Of a stretch of 64,000 nt of DNA, positions 18,326 through 28,500 are shown piece after piece. Source of the DNA: Trichocoleus sp. FACHB-40. Its GTDB lineage: Bacteria > Cyanobacteriota > Cyanobacteriia > Cyanobacteriales > FACHB-T130. The translations under genes were made by a program, and so were the position numbers. Each line of letters begins with the position of its first letter. The stretch's first letter is position 1. Location of the stretch: positions 1-64,000 of the forward strand of contig NZ_JACJPF010000048.1 in the NCBI RefSeq assembly GCF_014695915.1. The letters are read 5' to 3'. Below the pieces are notes generated by a model. That model worked only from the letters and a program-made list of their open reading frames with translations. It was not told the DNA's origin and did not search any database.

Positions 18326-19921
18326 ATGTTAGAAAATTTGACTGATTATCCTTATTCTTCTGCCCGACGAGTCGTAATGGGGCAGCGGGGCGCTGTGGCC
18401 ACTAGCCAGCCTCAAGCGGCGATCGCAGGGATGGAAATGCTGTTGGCTGGGGGAAATGCGGTCGATGCGGCTGTAGCGATGGCGATCGCACTTACAGTTG
18501 TCGAACCTACTTCCAATGGCATTGGTTCCGATGCCTTTGCTTTAGTCTGGGATGGGCAATTACACGGTTTGAATGCTTCTGGTAAAAGTCCCCAAACCTT
18601 GTCGCCGGAACATTTTGCTGGGATGCCGCAAATTCCTTCTTTGGGTTGGTTGACTGTAACTGTGCCTGGTGCTGTGTCAGCTTGGCGGAAATTATCGGAA
18701 CGTTGGGGAAAGTTACCTTTTGAGCAATTATTTGCACCAGCAATTCGCTATGCCGAAGAAGGTTTTCCGGTGTCGCCGGAGACGGCACGAGCTTGGAAAC
18801 GGGCGGCTGATATTTATCTACCTCTAACTGCGCCAGAATTTCAACCGTTTAAAGAGGTATTTTTCCCTTCCGGTCGCGCACCTGCGGCTGGAGAAATTTG
18901 GCGCAGTCAAGTTCATGCCAAAACGCTGAAAGCGATCGCGCAAACTGGCGGCGAAAGTTTCTATCGCGGCGAACTAGCAGAAGCGATCGCGTCCTTCGCC
19001 GCCAACACAGGTGGCATTGTGTCAAAATCTGACTTAGCCGCCCATCAAGCCGACTGGGTGCAGCCAATTTCTACCAATTATCGCGGCGTTACCGTCTGGG
19101 AAATTCCCCCCAACACTCAAGGTATCGCCACATTAATTGCTTTAAATATCCTTGAAGGTTACGACTTATCCCAGTATCCCCGCGAATCAGCTTCTAGCTA
19201 CCATCGGCAAATTGAAGCGATGAAGTTAGCTTTTGCCGATATCCACCGCTACGTTGCAGATTCTAACTTTATGGATATGCCTGTCGAACACCTTTTAGAT
19301 AAAGCTTATGCGGGTCAACGTCGAAGTTTAATTGGGAAAAATGCGATCGCGCTAGCCGAACCTGGGCTACCCAAAGGCGGAACCGTATATCTTGCCGCCG
19401 CTGACTCAGAACTGATGGTTTCCTTCATCCAATCCAACTATAGTGGCTTTGGCAGCGGCATCCTCATCCCCGGTACAGGCATCGCCCTGCAAAACCGAGC
19501 ATCGGGATTCACCTTAGAGGCGGGACACCCAAATCAAGTAGCAGCAGCTAAACGTCCCTTTCACACCATTATTCCCGGCTTTTTGACGCAAGACAACCAA
19601 CCCCTCGGCCCATTTGGTGTCATGGGCGCACCGATGCAACCGCAGGGACATCTACAAGTCGTGGCTAACTTGGTGGACTATGGAATGAACCCCCAAGCCG
19701 CACTCGATGCCCCTAGATGGCGGTTTATCGCCGGAAATACGGTGCTTTTAGAGCAAGCGATATCCCGGAATATAGCACTGGCTTTGGCTGAGTGCGGTCA
19801 CAATGTGCAAATTAGCGCGGAATCTGGAATGTTTGGTAAAGGTCAGATTATTTTACGGCGAGGCGGGGTACTTGTCGCCGCCTCCGAACCTCGTGCTGAT
19901 GGTTTGGCTCTAGCGTGGTAA
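18326..19921 (+). CDS. ggt: Gamma-glutamyltransferase family hydrolase
   Basis: 531 aa from the ATG at 18326, with AAGGG about 10 nt upstream; earlier in-frame TTG/ATG codons (18293, 18299) are less convincing. It is an N-terminal nucleophile hydrolase: the chain would be cleaved before Thr353 (PKGGTVYLAAAD), the future N-terminus of the small subunit. The large-subunit motifs GNAVDAAVAMAIALTVVEP and NGIGSDAF are present, and so is NYSGFGSGILIPGTGIALQNR around the oxyanion region. It cleaves glutathione or other gamma-glutamyl compounds. No clear signal peptide is visible, so a cytoplasmic place is likely. Some relatives act as cephalosporin acylases. Confidence 0.9.
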   Translation: MLENLTDYPYSSARRVVMGQRGAVATSQPQAAIAGMEMLLAGGNAVDAAVAMAIALTVVEPTSNGIGSDAFALVWDGQLHGLNASGKSPQTLSPEHFAGMPQIPSLGWLTVTVPGAVSAWRKLSERWGKLPFEQLFAPAIRYAEEGFPVSPETARAWKRAADIYLPLTAPEFQPFKEVFFPSGRAPAAGEIWRSQVHAKTLKAIAQTGGESFYRGELAEAIASFAANTGGIVSKSDLAAHQADWVQPISTNYRGVTVWEIPPNTQGIATLIALNILEGYDLSQYPRESASSYHRQIEAMKLAFADIHRYVADSNFMDMPVEHLLDKAYAGQRRSLIGKNAIALAEPGLPKGGTVYLAAADSELMVSFIQSNYSGFGSGILIPGTGIALQNRASGFTLEAGHPNQVAAAKRPFHTIIPGFLTQDNQPLGPFGVMGAPMQPQGHLQVVANLVDYGMNPQAALDAPRWRFIAGNTVLLEQAISRNIALALAECGHNVQISAESGMFGKGQIILRRGGVLVAASEPRADGLALAW

Positions 19922-20054
19922 ATCTCGTTCCCAGCCCCCAACTGGGAATGAATGGATTCTGTCCTACTCTGCCCCTTCTTGGGGCAGAAAAATAAGGCTT
20001 AAACGAGGTAGAACCTCATTCAAGGCATTGCCAGTCGGAGACTGGGAACGAGAG
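19922..20054. repeat. Large dispersed palindrome (CTCGTTCCCAG...CTGGGAACGAG)
   Basis: TCTCGTTCCCAG at 19923 has its inverted form CTGGGAACGAGA at about 20042-20053, with internal hairpins (CTGCCCC-TTCTT-GGGGCAG; GAGGTAGAACCTC). Related sequence occurs near 37575-37640 and 44990-45120. It is probably a MITE-like or REP-like element, and it may also end ggt transcription. Confidence 0.8.
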
Positions 20055-20158
20055 ACGAACTTTTAACTCTCTCTCTTTTGGCTGAGTACATTACTCAATT
20101 TATCTATTAAGTTTTGTTAACAAGCTATTTAACTTATCTTTACAACCACAGGTAATCC

Positions 20159-20827
20159 ATGAAAGCAAGCAAACAGATTTTAGGAAAACTTTTGTTCAGT
20201 GTTCTTGGTGTTGGTAGCCTTGTAGCTCTGTCTGCCTGCGGCAACCCAGAGACAACAGCCACAGCTCCTACTAGCGAGTCTCCCGTTGCAGAAGCTCCCG
20301 TAACTACAGAATCACCAATTGCGGAAGCTCCTACAGCTACAGAATCACCCGCAGCTACAACTGAAGACAAAAACCTCGGAGAACTTGCACAATCAGCAGC
20401 TAGTGCTGGTTCCTTCACGACGCTAACCAAAGCAGTGCAAGCAGCAGGCTTGACTGAAAACCTGACTGGTACCACTCCTTACACAGTATTTGCTCCGACT
20501 GATGCAGCTTTCGCCGCCTTACCAGCAGGGGTTTTAGACAAGCTACTGCTGCCAGAAAACAAACCAGCGCTAGTGGAGCTTCTGAGCTACCATGTGGTGC
20601 CTGGGAAAGTCTCTTCTAGCGAACTGAAAGCTGGAGAAGTGAAAACAGTTGAAGGCACTCCCGTCACCGTCGCGATTGATAGTTCCACCAATGAGATCAC
20701 GGTGAACAATGCCAAGGTGATCCAGCCAAATATCCCAGCCAGCAACGGCATTATCCACGTCGTTGACAAGGTAATTCTGCCTCCCGATGTGCAAGCAGGT
20801 CTTGACGCTCCCAAGACGGCACAGTAA
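20159..20827 (+). CDS. Fasciclin (FAS1) domain lipoprotein
   Basis: 222 aa. The signal peptide ends in a lipobox (LSAC, Cys at about residue 27), so the protein should be lipid-anchored outside the cytoplasm. A Thr/Pro/Ala-rich linker with repeated EAP-TTESP-like units (residues 30-72) is followed by one FAS1 domain (about 74-215) with both conserved boxes, TPYTVFAPTDAAFAALP and NGIIHVVDKVILPP. FAS1 proteins mediate adhesion or surface interactions, and cyanobacteria carry several secreted ones. A clear terminator follows. Confidence 0.92.
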   Translation: MKASKQILGKLLFSVLGVGSLVALSACGNPETTATAPTSESPVAEAPVTTESPIAEAPTATESPAATTEDKNLGELAQSAASAGSFTTLTKAVQAAGLTENLTGTTPYTVFAPTDAAFAALPAGVLDKLLLPENKPALVELLSYHVVPGKVSSSELKAGEVKTVEGTPVTVAIDSSTNEITVNNAKVIQPNIPASNGIIHVVDKVILPPDVQAGLDAPKTAQ

Positions 20828-20870
20828 GCGATCGCTTGACGCTTTGTCACTAAATTCATCAAACTCTTGA

Positions 20871-20895
20871 AGGGTGGGCAATGCCCGCCCTTTTT
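20871..20895 (+). terminator. Terminator after the fasciclin gene
   Basis: AGGGTGGGC-AAT-GCCCGCCCT with one G-U pair is followed by TTTTT. This is a standard intrinsic terminator. Confidence 0.88.
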
Positions 20896-21024
20896 GGCTG
20901 TCCCTTGTAAGAATTCTTAACACCATTTCTCATGAAATCGGTCTACTGTAACGTTTTAGGTGCTTTTTCAGCCTTTTGAAAAAAAGTTACGCTCCTCAGT
21001 AGACATTAGGGACAAAAATTTAGC

Positions 21025-21744
21025 ATGAGCAGCAATTTAGCAACAAAATTGCGTGTGGGAACCAAAAAATCTCACACAATGGCAGAAAACGTTGGTTTTG
21101 TCAAGTGCTTTTTAAAAGGAGTAGTTGAAAAGAACTCCTACCGGAATCTAGTAGGCAACCTCTACTTTGTCTATTCAGCAATGGAAGAAGAGATGGAACG
21201 GCATCGCCAGCACCCGCTTCTCTCCAAGATTTACTTCCAAGAGCTGAACCGGAAAAAGAGCCTGGAACAAGACCTCAGCTACTACTACGGAACCAACTGG
21301 CGCGAGCAAGTCTCTGCCTCACCAGCCGCAGAAGAATACGTCAGCCGGATTCGGGAAGTATCTGCTAACTCGCCAGAATTATTAATCGCCCACTCCTACA
21401 CCCGCTACCTGGGCGACTTATCCGGCGGTCAAATTCTCAAGGGAATTGCTCAACGGGGGATGAACCTCAGCGAAGGGCAAGGCACCGCTTTCTATGAGTT
21501 CAACGACATTCCCGATGAGAAGGAGTTCAAAGCAACCTATCGCCAAGCGATGAACGACCTGCCGATTGATGATGCCACCGCAGATAAAATTGTGGACGAA
21601 GCCAATGCTGCTTTTGCCATGAACATGAAAATGTTCCAAGAACTGAATGGCAACTTGATCAAAGCAGTTGGTCAAATGCTGTTTAACTCAATTACACGCC
21701 GTCGCACTCGCGGTAGCACGGAACTAGCAACTTCCGAAGGATAA
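21025..21744 (+). CDS. ho1: Heme oxygenase (biliverdin-producing)
   Basis: 239 aa, the usual size for cyanobacterial HO-1. It opens heme to biliverdin IXalpha, CO and Fe2+ with ferredoxin as electron donor, the first step towards phycobilins. The proximal heme ligand is His17 (KKSHTMAENV). The distal helix motif YLGDLSGGQILKGIAQR is intact, including the glycines that let substrate in. No membrane anchor is present, as in other bacterial enzymes. Nothing else for bilin synthesis is adjacent. A long hairpin lies 92 bp downstream. Confidence 0.95.
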   Translation: MSSNLATKLRVGTKKSHTMAENVGFVKCFLKGVVEKNSYRNLVGNLYFVYSAMEEEMERHRQHPLLSKIYFQELNRKKSLEQDLSYYYGTNWREQVSASPAAEEYVSRIREVSANSPELLIAHSYTRYLGDLSGGQILKGIAQRGMNLSEGQGTAFYEFNDIPDEKEFKATYRQAMNDLPIDDATADKIVDEANAAFAMNMKMFQELNGNLIKAVGQMLFNSITRRRTRGSTELATSEG

Positions 21745-21836
21745 AGCATCAGGAATGAAGGAATTTATTCTTTCTTCCAAATAGCCTTTACTTCTGAATT
21801 GAGTTCTGATTTATAGACAATATCTCATTTTTTCAA

Positions 21837-21893
21837 ACAATCCTGAAAACTTGGTGATGGTGGTGCCATTATCATCAAGTTTTCAGGATTGTC
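21837..21893. terminator. Long hairpin downstream of the heme oxygenase gene
   Basis: ACAATCCTGAAAACTTGGTGAT pairs with ATCATCAAGTTTTCAGGATTGT (one G-T mismatch), a 22-bp stem. There is no immediate T-run on the plus strand, so it may be a bidirectional terminator shared with the convergent DUF4332 gene, or a mobile-element relic. Confidence 0.65.
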
Positions 21894-21975
21894 TGCTTTA
21901 ATTCAATAATTGTAGGTTGGGTTAAAGGACAGTGAAACTCAACAAATGCTTCAACAGAGCGACAACTTGACATTT

Positions 21976-22413
21976 TTAAGTGCTTAGAAGACGTGCTTGT
22001 TGAATCCATTGCACTATTTCGCCTCTTGATGGGCATAAATCCCGGCGTTGCATTGTTGCCACTTGCAGGCGCAAAATTTGTTGATGTACCTTGTGGATGT
22101 GCATTTGAGCTAGTTGCGCGGTGGAAGCAATGCCAGCATGAAGCAGTAACCCGCAATATTGACAACCTACACTAGGAATGCGGGATAAATCGGACAGAGC
22201 CACCCATTTAGAAACGTGGTGAATATGAACTTGTAACTTCTCTGATAAGGCGTGTTTTTGCTCTTGGTTATGGCATTGCTGTAATAGTTGCAATGTAGTT
22301 GTAATTCCACACTCTATCAGTCGAGCTTGATCTTCAGAACTTATTCCAGGCAATTGCTCAATTCGCCAATTAGTTGGTTTCAAGCGATTTTGAACAGAAC
22401 GATGAGTATTCAT
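21976..22413 (-). CDS. DUF4332 family protein (helix-hairpin-helix type)
   Basis: 145 aa from the ATG at 22413 (MNTHRSVQNRLKP). The open frame extends 52 more codons upstream through a Cys-rich, unlikely sequence, so the start is uncertain. Two helical repeats with IEQLPGISSEDQARLIECGI and LSRIPSVGCQYCGLLLHAGI have the helix-hairpin-helix appearance of the DUF4332 family, related to DNA-repair type HhH folds. Two Cys (CQYC) are notable. Function is unknown; nucleic acid binding is a structural guess. It faces the heme oxygenase gene over the hairpin at 21837. Confidence 0.7.
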   Translation of the reverse strand: MNTHRSVQNRLKPTNWRIEQLPGISSEDQARLIECGITTTLQLLQQCHNQEQKHALSEKLQVHIHHVSKWVALSDLSRIPSVGCQYCGLLLHAGIASTAQLAQMHIHKVHQQILRLQVATMQRRDLCPSRGEIVQWIQQARLLST

Positions 22414-22757
22414 TTTTCTTGCATCACAGCTGATGGACTTTTCGAGGGGCATACAACAATTGTAGGTACTGCAAGCAAGACAATAGCAACGTCCGACCTC
22501 AGCAACCACTGTATCAAAACTTCTACACCCAAAAAAGCCACAACCTACCTGTAATTTAAGAATATACACTCTATCAGATACTAATTATCGAAGCAACTGA
22601 CAGCAGTATTATCTCTTGAGTTCATCCCAAAACTTAGTATAAAATATTTCCCTCTGCGGAGAGAAGCACAACAAAAATTTATTTTTTAAAGTAACTAAAG
22701 CTGAAGTTTTCTTACTCAGCAAACCAACTTTATTAGTTTTACTTGGAGGAGTTTCTC

Positions 22758-23180
22758 ATGGAGTCACATCACCCTTTCTTAGAAAAAGTCAGACAAAAGG
22801 CTGATTTGAAGGATCTGGATGAAGCTCGCCGTGCCACAGAGGTACTGTTTCGCACCATGCGCGATGTAATGACCAATGAAGCAGTAGAGCGAGTAGAAGA
22901 AGAACTGGATAAAAATCCAGCCTCCGATGAAGTAGAAGAGCTTTGGGAAGATACTAACCCCATCGTCAATTTTTTGAGCAAAATTAGACCCCAGTTAAAA
23001 ATTAAGCCAGAAAACTTTTTAGTAAGACTGAGACAAGAAGGAAATTTACCAGGAGCTGACGCAGAAAAAATTATTAAAGCAATATTTTCTGCTACAAAAG
23101 AAGAGTTATCTCCTGAACGTATGCAGGAAGTTGCTAGCTTTCTACCCGGTGAAATTGGCGAAATGTGGGAGCAAGCTTAA
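22758..23180 (+). CDS. DUF2267 family protein
   Basis: 140 aa. GGAGGAG at 22745-22751 fixes the ATG at 22758, not the TTG at 22743. Two similar all-helical halves (residues about 5-70 and 75-138), each with the DUF2267 pattern (ARRATEVLFRTMRDVM; AEKIIKAIFSATKEELS) and a conserved LP-EI-E-W ending (FLPGEIGEMW). The family is common in cyanobacteria and halophiles, and its role is unknown. It is acidic and soluble. It is a single-gene unit with its own terminator. Confidence 0.82.
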   Translation: MESHHPFLEKVRQKADLKDLDEARRATEVLFRTMRDVMTNEAVERVEEELDKNPASDEVEELWEDTNPIVNFLSKIRPQLKIKPENFLVRLRQEGNLPGADAEKIIKAIFSATKEELSPERMQEVASFLPGEIGEMWEQA

Positions 23181-23231
23181 TTAGCCTTCCATAGGAAAGC
23201 CTAAGTAGGTAAAAGTAAATACACCGAACTC

Positions 23232-23256
23232 TAAGGTGGGCTTTTGGCCCGCCTTA
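23232..23256 (+). terminator. Terminator after the DUF2267 gene
   Basis: TAAGGTGGGC-TTTTG-GCCCGCCTTA forms a 10-bp stem with one G-U pair. The following T content is weak, so efficiency is uncertain. Confidence 0.7.
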
Positions 23257-23354
23257 ATTGATCAGACAGTATTTTAAGCTTGTGTTAATAATCCCAATTG
23301 TGCTAATTTAGAAAGCTATTGATTACAAGTTACTAATTTAAACTTTTTCAAAAA

Positions 23355-24401
23355 ATGGCTACAAAACTCCCCGTAACAGTAATCACTGGCTTTCTAGGCA
23401 GTGGCAAAACAACTTTGATTCGCCATCTACTACAAAATAACCAAGGACGACGCATTGCCGTTTTGGTGAATGAATTTGGTGAATTAGGTATTGATGGCGA
23501 ATTACTGCGTTCTTGTGGCTACTGTCCAGAAGATGGGGACAGCAGCAGTAATATTGTTGAATTGACGAATGGTTGTCTGTGCTGCACGGTGCAGGAAGAA
23601 TTTTTGCCGACGATGCTAGAGTTGCTGAAGCGGCGAGATAAACTCGATTGCATCTTAATTGAAACATCGGGACTGGCGTTACCAAAGCCGTTGGTGAAGG
23701 CGTTTCGCTGGCCGGAAATTCGCAATGCGGCTACTGTGGATGCTGTAATTACAGTCGTTGATTGTGAGGCCGTGGCTGCTGGAACTTTTGCTAGTGATCC
23801 AGATGCGGTAAATGTACAGCGTCAAGCAGATCCGAATTTGGAACACGAAACGCCTTTGCAAGAATTGTTTGAAGATCAGCTGGCGTGTGCAGATTTGGTG
23901 GTGTTGAATAAAACTGATTTGGTGGATGCTACGCAGCAAGCTGGGGTGGTGGATTTGATTAAAGGAGAGTTGTCGAGAGCTGTTAAGATTGTGGAAAGCA
24001 ATAGATCGCAACTCGATCCCTCTGTTATTCTTGGCTTGCAAGCGGCTGTAGAAGACAACTTAGATGCGCGTCCCAGTCATCACGACACGGAAGAAGACCA
24101 CGACCACGATGAGGAAATTTCTTCTGCTCACGTTATTTTAAACCGTGCTTTTGATCCCCAGCAGTTGCAAAAACAATTAGAAGCACTGGTGCAACAACAG
24201 GAAATTTACAGAATCAAGGGTTTTGTTGCTGTTCCCAATAAAGCGATGCGCTTAGTATTGCAAGGTGTGGGAACAAGATTTGATCAATTTTACGATAGAC
24301 CTTGGCAACCAGAAGAGAATCGGCAAACTCAGTTAGTCTTTATTGGTCAAAAACTCAATCAAGTTGAAATTGAATCGCAGTTGGCAGCATTAGCTGGGTG
24401 A
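23355..24401 (+). CDS. cobW: CobW-type G3E GTPase metallochaperone
   Basis: 348 aa. P-loop GFLGSGKTT (residues 12-20), the metal-binding CLCC motif at Cys74-Cys77 (NGCLCCTV), the IETSGLALP switch and the base-specificity NKTD are all present. A His/Asp-rich stretch (HHDTEEDHDHDEE, about residues 240-252) precedes the CobW C-terminal domain (about 258-346). The sequence fits the CobW of cyanobacterial cobalamin synthesis better than a Zn-chaperone paralogue, but no cob genes or cobalamin riboswitch are adjacent. It binds GTP and probably delivers Co2+ or Zn2+. It starts 98 bp after the DUF2267 terminator. Confidence 0.87.
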   Translation: MATKLPVTVITGFLGSGKTTLIRHLLQNNQGRRIAVLVNEFGELGIDGELLRSCGYCPEDGDSSSNIVELTNGCLCCTVQEEFLPTMLELLKRRDKLDCILIETSGLALPKPLVKAFRWPEIRNAATVDAVITVVDCEAVAAGTFASDPDAVNVQRQADPNLEHETPLQELFEDQLACADLVVLNKTDLVDATQQAGVVDLIKGELSRAVKIVESNRSQLDPSVILGLQAAVEDNLDARPSHHDTEEDHDHDEEISSAHVILNRAFDPQQLQKQLEALVQQQEIYRIKGFVAVPNKAMRLVLQGVGTRFDQFYDRPWQPEENRQTQLVFIGQKLNQVEIESQLAALAG

Positions 24402-24602
24402 AATTTATTGTAAGCGATCGCATCCACCACATCTTACTCTTGTTAACCCGATAAGCGATCGCTACTGCCATAAATTATTCGATTGCTTAGATAATGCTTG
24501 CAAATATTTCTGTTGAATCTTCTAGGTGCAAGACATTCTAGCCAAAAAAGCCCTCAAGTCGTATAATCCAACTTTTGCCTTCTTAAAAGTAGCAAATTCT
24601 AT

Positions 24603-24968
24603 TTAGCAATACGACTGAATATCCAGCCCACACCGATCTACTAAATAGCACAGAGCGCGAAAACGCAAGCCTACTAGTTGCTCGTAAAGTGGATTCAGCT
24701 TGCACAGTGGGGGAATATGCGCGATTATGCGACCAAAAATCTTGATATCGCGTTCAAAAGGACACTGTGCAGGAATAGCCTTGGCGAGGAAATGAGCCAT
24801 CTTAGGGGTACGAATCTCTATCCCATCCAGCCATTGACGCAATGGTTGCAAGATATCAAATTGTCGCTTTTGTAATTTCGCCGGCTTAGCGGCGTGTACG
24901 CTTTGTGCTGAAGCTATTGCTAAAGCTTGTAGAGCGCTAGGTTCTTCTTTCGTGCATATCCTACTCAT
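24603..24968 (-). CDS. Mo-dependent nitrogenase C-terminal family protein
   Basis: 121 aa from the ATG at 24968, which has AAGGTG about 7 nt upstream. The open frame runs 52 codons further 5' but that part is unlikely. The segment PFERDIKIFGRIIAHIPPLCKLNPLYEQLVGLRFRALCYL identifies the 'Mo-nitro_C' family. This short protein is frequent in cyanobacteria, including species without nitrogen fixation, and its role is not established. No nif gene is nearby. A C-terminal Cys in DIQSYC is present. Confidence 0.78.
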   Translation of the reverse strand: MSRICTKEEPSALQALAIASAQSVHAAKPAKLQKRQFDILQPLRQWLDGIEIRTPKMAHFLAKAIPAQCPFERDIKIFGRIIAHIPPLCKLNPLYEQLVGLRFRALCYLVDRCGLDIQSYC

Positions 24969-25533
24969 AAGTTCACCTTGTTGATATCCGGTTAGTTGAG
25001 TGATTTGCTCATCTCTATTTACCACGGTACAAACCTTAAAGAATAGTGTGGTAAAAGTCTGAACAAAGTTTCTGATAATTTCATAAAGTTTTAATGAAGT
25101 AACCAGAAATTCAATATGACACATAAAAATAGCTAAGGCAAGCTTTTCCTAGCAAATTTCTGCTTTTATTTTCAGGAGTGGTTAATATTGATAAGCGCTA
25201 TTTATAGCTACGTTAAAATTAGCGTCAGTTAAATGAGAGTTGAGAAGACACTTATTTAACCTCAGTTAGCCACTAGCTTTTATTTATTGCGTCTATAAGT
25301 TTATTCAAACGTGGCAAGCCGCGAAATCATAAGTACCCAACGGAGTAATTTTTTTTACCTCAATTGGTGCATTTTATGACTAAAGATTGATAGCTGTATC
25401 CAAAGCTACAATTCTCTAGAAATTACCGACAATTATTAGGAAAGTCAATTTTTACTAGATAACTATAACACTCTATTGTAGGTTGGGTGAGGTTCCTCAA
25501 GCCAACCTACAGAATGTACTATTTGGGTTAAAT
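24969..25533. other. Gap between the Mo-nitro_C family gene and mfd
   Basis: 565 bp, AT-rich. The only clear feature is the hairpin at 25477-25511 annotated separately. I see no gene, RNA or promoter I could defend. Confidence 0.5.
25477..25511 (-). terminator. Hairpin after mfd
   Basis: TGTAGGTTGG and CCAACCTACA form a perfect 10-bp stem around a 15-nt loop, placed just downstream of the mfd stop. The TGTAGGTTGGGT core is also a common dispersed cyanobacterial repeat and recurs at 21910. Confidence 0.55.
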
Positions 25534-28500
25534 TTAAACGAGTGCGGGTTCTGGCAATGCTCCCTGCATTTTACCCAACCAAGTTATCAGACTTTCCATC
25601 TGTTGATCGGCGCTTAAGGCACCTAAACCGCGAACAGTGACTTTACCAGGGGTATAGACAAAACGAGTTTTCAGGTGTTCTGGCAGATTTGCTCGGATAA
25701 GGTTCCAGGCGGGTTCCTCCATTGGTGTCTCTAAGATAACGTGTTGTTTGCCTTCGGGTTTGATGCGACTGAAGCCTAGAGACTTGGCTATTTGTTTAAG
25801 TTCCATTACCCGCAACAACTGAGTAGCAGATTTAGGGATGTTACCATAGCGATCGCTCCACTCTGCGGCAATACTTACTAATTCTTCCTTAGAACGAGCC
25901 GCAGCAACAGAGCGGTAGGCACTCATCTTTTGATCCAAATCTGTGATGTAGTCAGCGGGGATGAATGCAGTCAGAGCCAAGTCAATCTGAGTATCATCAA
26001 CTTGGGGAATTTCCTGTCCGCGAATTTCTTTAATGGATTCTTCCAACATTTCCATGTAAAGGTCGAAACCAATTGCATCCATTTGACCAGATTGTTCTGC
26101 ACCCAACAAGTTCCCGACACCGCGAATTTCCATATCCCGCATCGCCAGTTGATAACCAGAACCCAACTGAGTAAACTCCTGAATTGCTCGTAAGCGTTGC
26201 CGGGCGGCATCAGATAGGGCCTTGTGTTTGGGATAAAATAACCATGCGTGAGCTTGGATTCCCGCACGTCCAACTCTTCCTCGCAATTGGTAAAGTTGCG
26301 ATAAACCAAATTTCTGCGCGTCTTCTATTAAAATTGTGTTGACTCTGGGGATATCCAAACCGGATTCAATGATGGTGGTACACAGGAGGATATCTGCTTC
26401 GCCAGCACTGAAAGCAAGCATCGTCGCTTCTAGTTCAGATTCGTCTAGCTGACCGTGCGCGATCGCTAGTTTAACTCCCGGCACCATTTCCCGCAAAGCG
26501 GTGGCAGTTTCTTCAATTCCCTCAACTCGCGGAACCACGTAAAACACTTGTCCCCCTCTGTCAAGTTCTTGGCGAATTGCAGTGCGTACCGCATCAGGAT
26601 CGTATCCAGCTAGGTGAGTTTTAATCGGACGACGAGAAGGCGGCGGCGTGGTAATTAAACTCATTTCCCGAATTCCCGAAAGTGCCATATAAAGTGTGCG
26701 GGGAATCGGAGTGGCGCTGAGAGTTAGCACATCAACTTGAGTTCTGAGAGACTTTATTTTCTCCTTTTGATTAACGCCGAAACGCTGTTCTTCGTCCACC
26801 ACCAACAACCCTAAATCTCGCACCTGAATATCCTTACTAAGTAGCTGGTGAGTACCAACGACTATATCTAGTTCACCCGTCGCCAGCCGCTTAATAATGT
26901 TGCGACGTTCCTCAGCGCTGCGGAAACGGTTAAGCAAGCCAACTTCGATCGGGTAAGGAGCGAAACGCTCTTTTAAAGTATGGTAGTGTTGCTGAGTCAG
27001 GATAGTAGTAGGGGCGAGAAAGGCAACTTGCTTTCCGGCGGTAACAGCTTTAAAAATTGCTCTAATAGCGACTTCCGTTTTACCAAAACCGACATCACCG
27101 CACACCAAACGATCCATTGGGCGATCGCTTTCCATTTCCCGCTTCACATCTTGAGTCGCCTTCAACTGATCCGGCGTTGGTTGATAGGGGAAAGAATCCT
27201 CCATTTCCTCTTGCCAAGGCGAATCAGCTGGATAAGTGAAACCTTGCTGTTGCGCTCTTTGAGCATACAATTTCAGCAAATCAACCGCGAGTTTTTTAAT
27301 CGCCTTGCGGACTTTATTCTTAGTATTTTCCCAAGCCTTACCGGACATTTTATTAAGTTCCGGCGCTTTCCCATCCGTGGCGCGAAACCGGGATAGAGAA
27401 CCCAGCTGATCCGCCACGACTCGCAGCAAACCATCAGCATACTGCACCACCAAATATTCGCGGGTTTCGTTGCTGACAGTCATACTTTCCAACTTGACAA
27501 ACTTGCCAACGCCGTGATTTCTGTGAACCACATAATCGCCAGGACGCAGTTTGTTGGGGTCAATTTGCTTAGAAGCAGCGCGGCGACGCTTTCTGATATA
27601 ACTGGGAGTTGTCAGAGAATGCTGTCCAAAAAACTCCCGATCCGTCACCACGACCAACCGGAAAGTTGGCAGAATGAAACCTTCGAGTTCCGCAACCCCA
27701 GAATACTTAAGTGCAATGGGAGTCTTGTGAATTTGCAACTTATCAATTGCCGGGAAATCGCGAGGATTAGGGACAAACTGCGCCGGACAATCGTGTTCTT
27801 GCAGCAAAGCCACAGAACGCGAAGGTTGAGCAGAAACAATCCAAACCGCAAAACCGCGATCGCGTTCCTGACGCATAGTTTCAGCAATTTTCGCAAACTG
27901 ATGAGGAGTCACCGGAACTGGACGACTAGCAAGATTTAACCCCTGACCTTCCTCAACCAACTCCGATAAATACAACCGCTGAAAAGCTTCTGTCGCCGCC
28001 AGAGATTCATCAAAAGAACGGTGAATTTTTGGTAATGGGGAAGAATCTTCCTCAGCCAATTTCCACTGTTCCTGAGCATGTTCCACCCAGCGATCGCTAT
28101 GAGCGCGACACTGATCCGGTTCATCAATCGCAACTAAAGTATTCTCAGGCAAATAATCCAACAAAGAAGCAGGTTGCTCAAAAGCTACCCCCAGCAACCG
28201 CCGCGTACTCCTCTGGTCTTCCCCCGCGTCTAAAGAGTGGTTTTTCCCTTCCAAAGCCGCCTGCACAATCGGACTAAAATCAGTAGGAGTCAAAACCAGA
28301 CGCTCAATCTTATCAAGCGATCGCTGAGTAGCCGGATCGAACTCCCGCATCTGGTCTAACTCATCCCCGAACCACTCCAGACGCACAGGCAACTCAGCCG
28401 AAACCGGGAACACATCAATAATATCCCCGCGCCGACTCCATTGCCCCTCCATTTCCACCAAAGGAACCCGCGCATAACCCAGAGTCGCCACCTTCTTACT

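Noticed and set aside
23181-23354. Cobalamin riboswitch upstream of cobW
   Set aside because: The gap is only 174 bp, holds a terminator and lacks a recognisable B12-box (GCCACTG).
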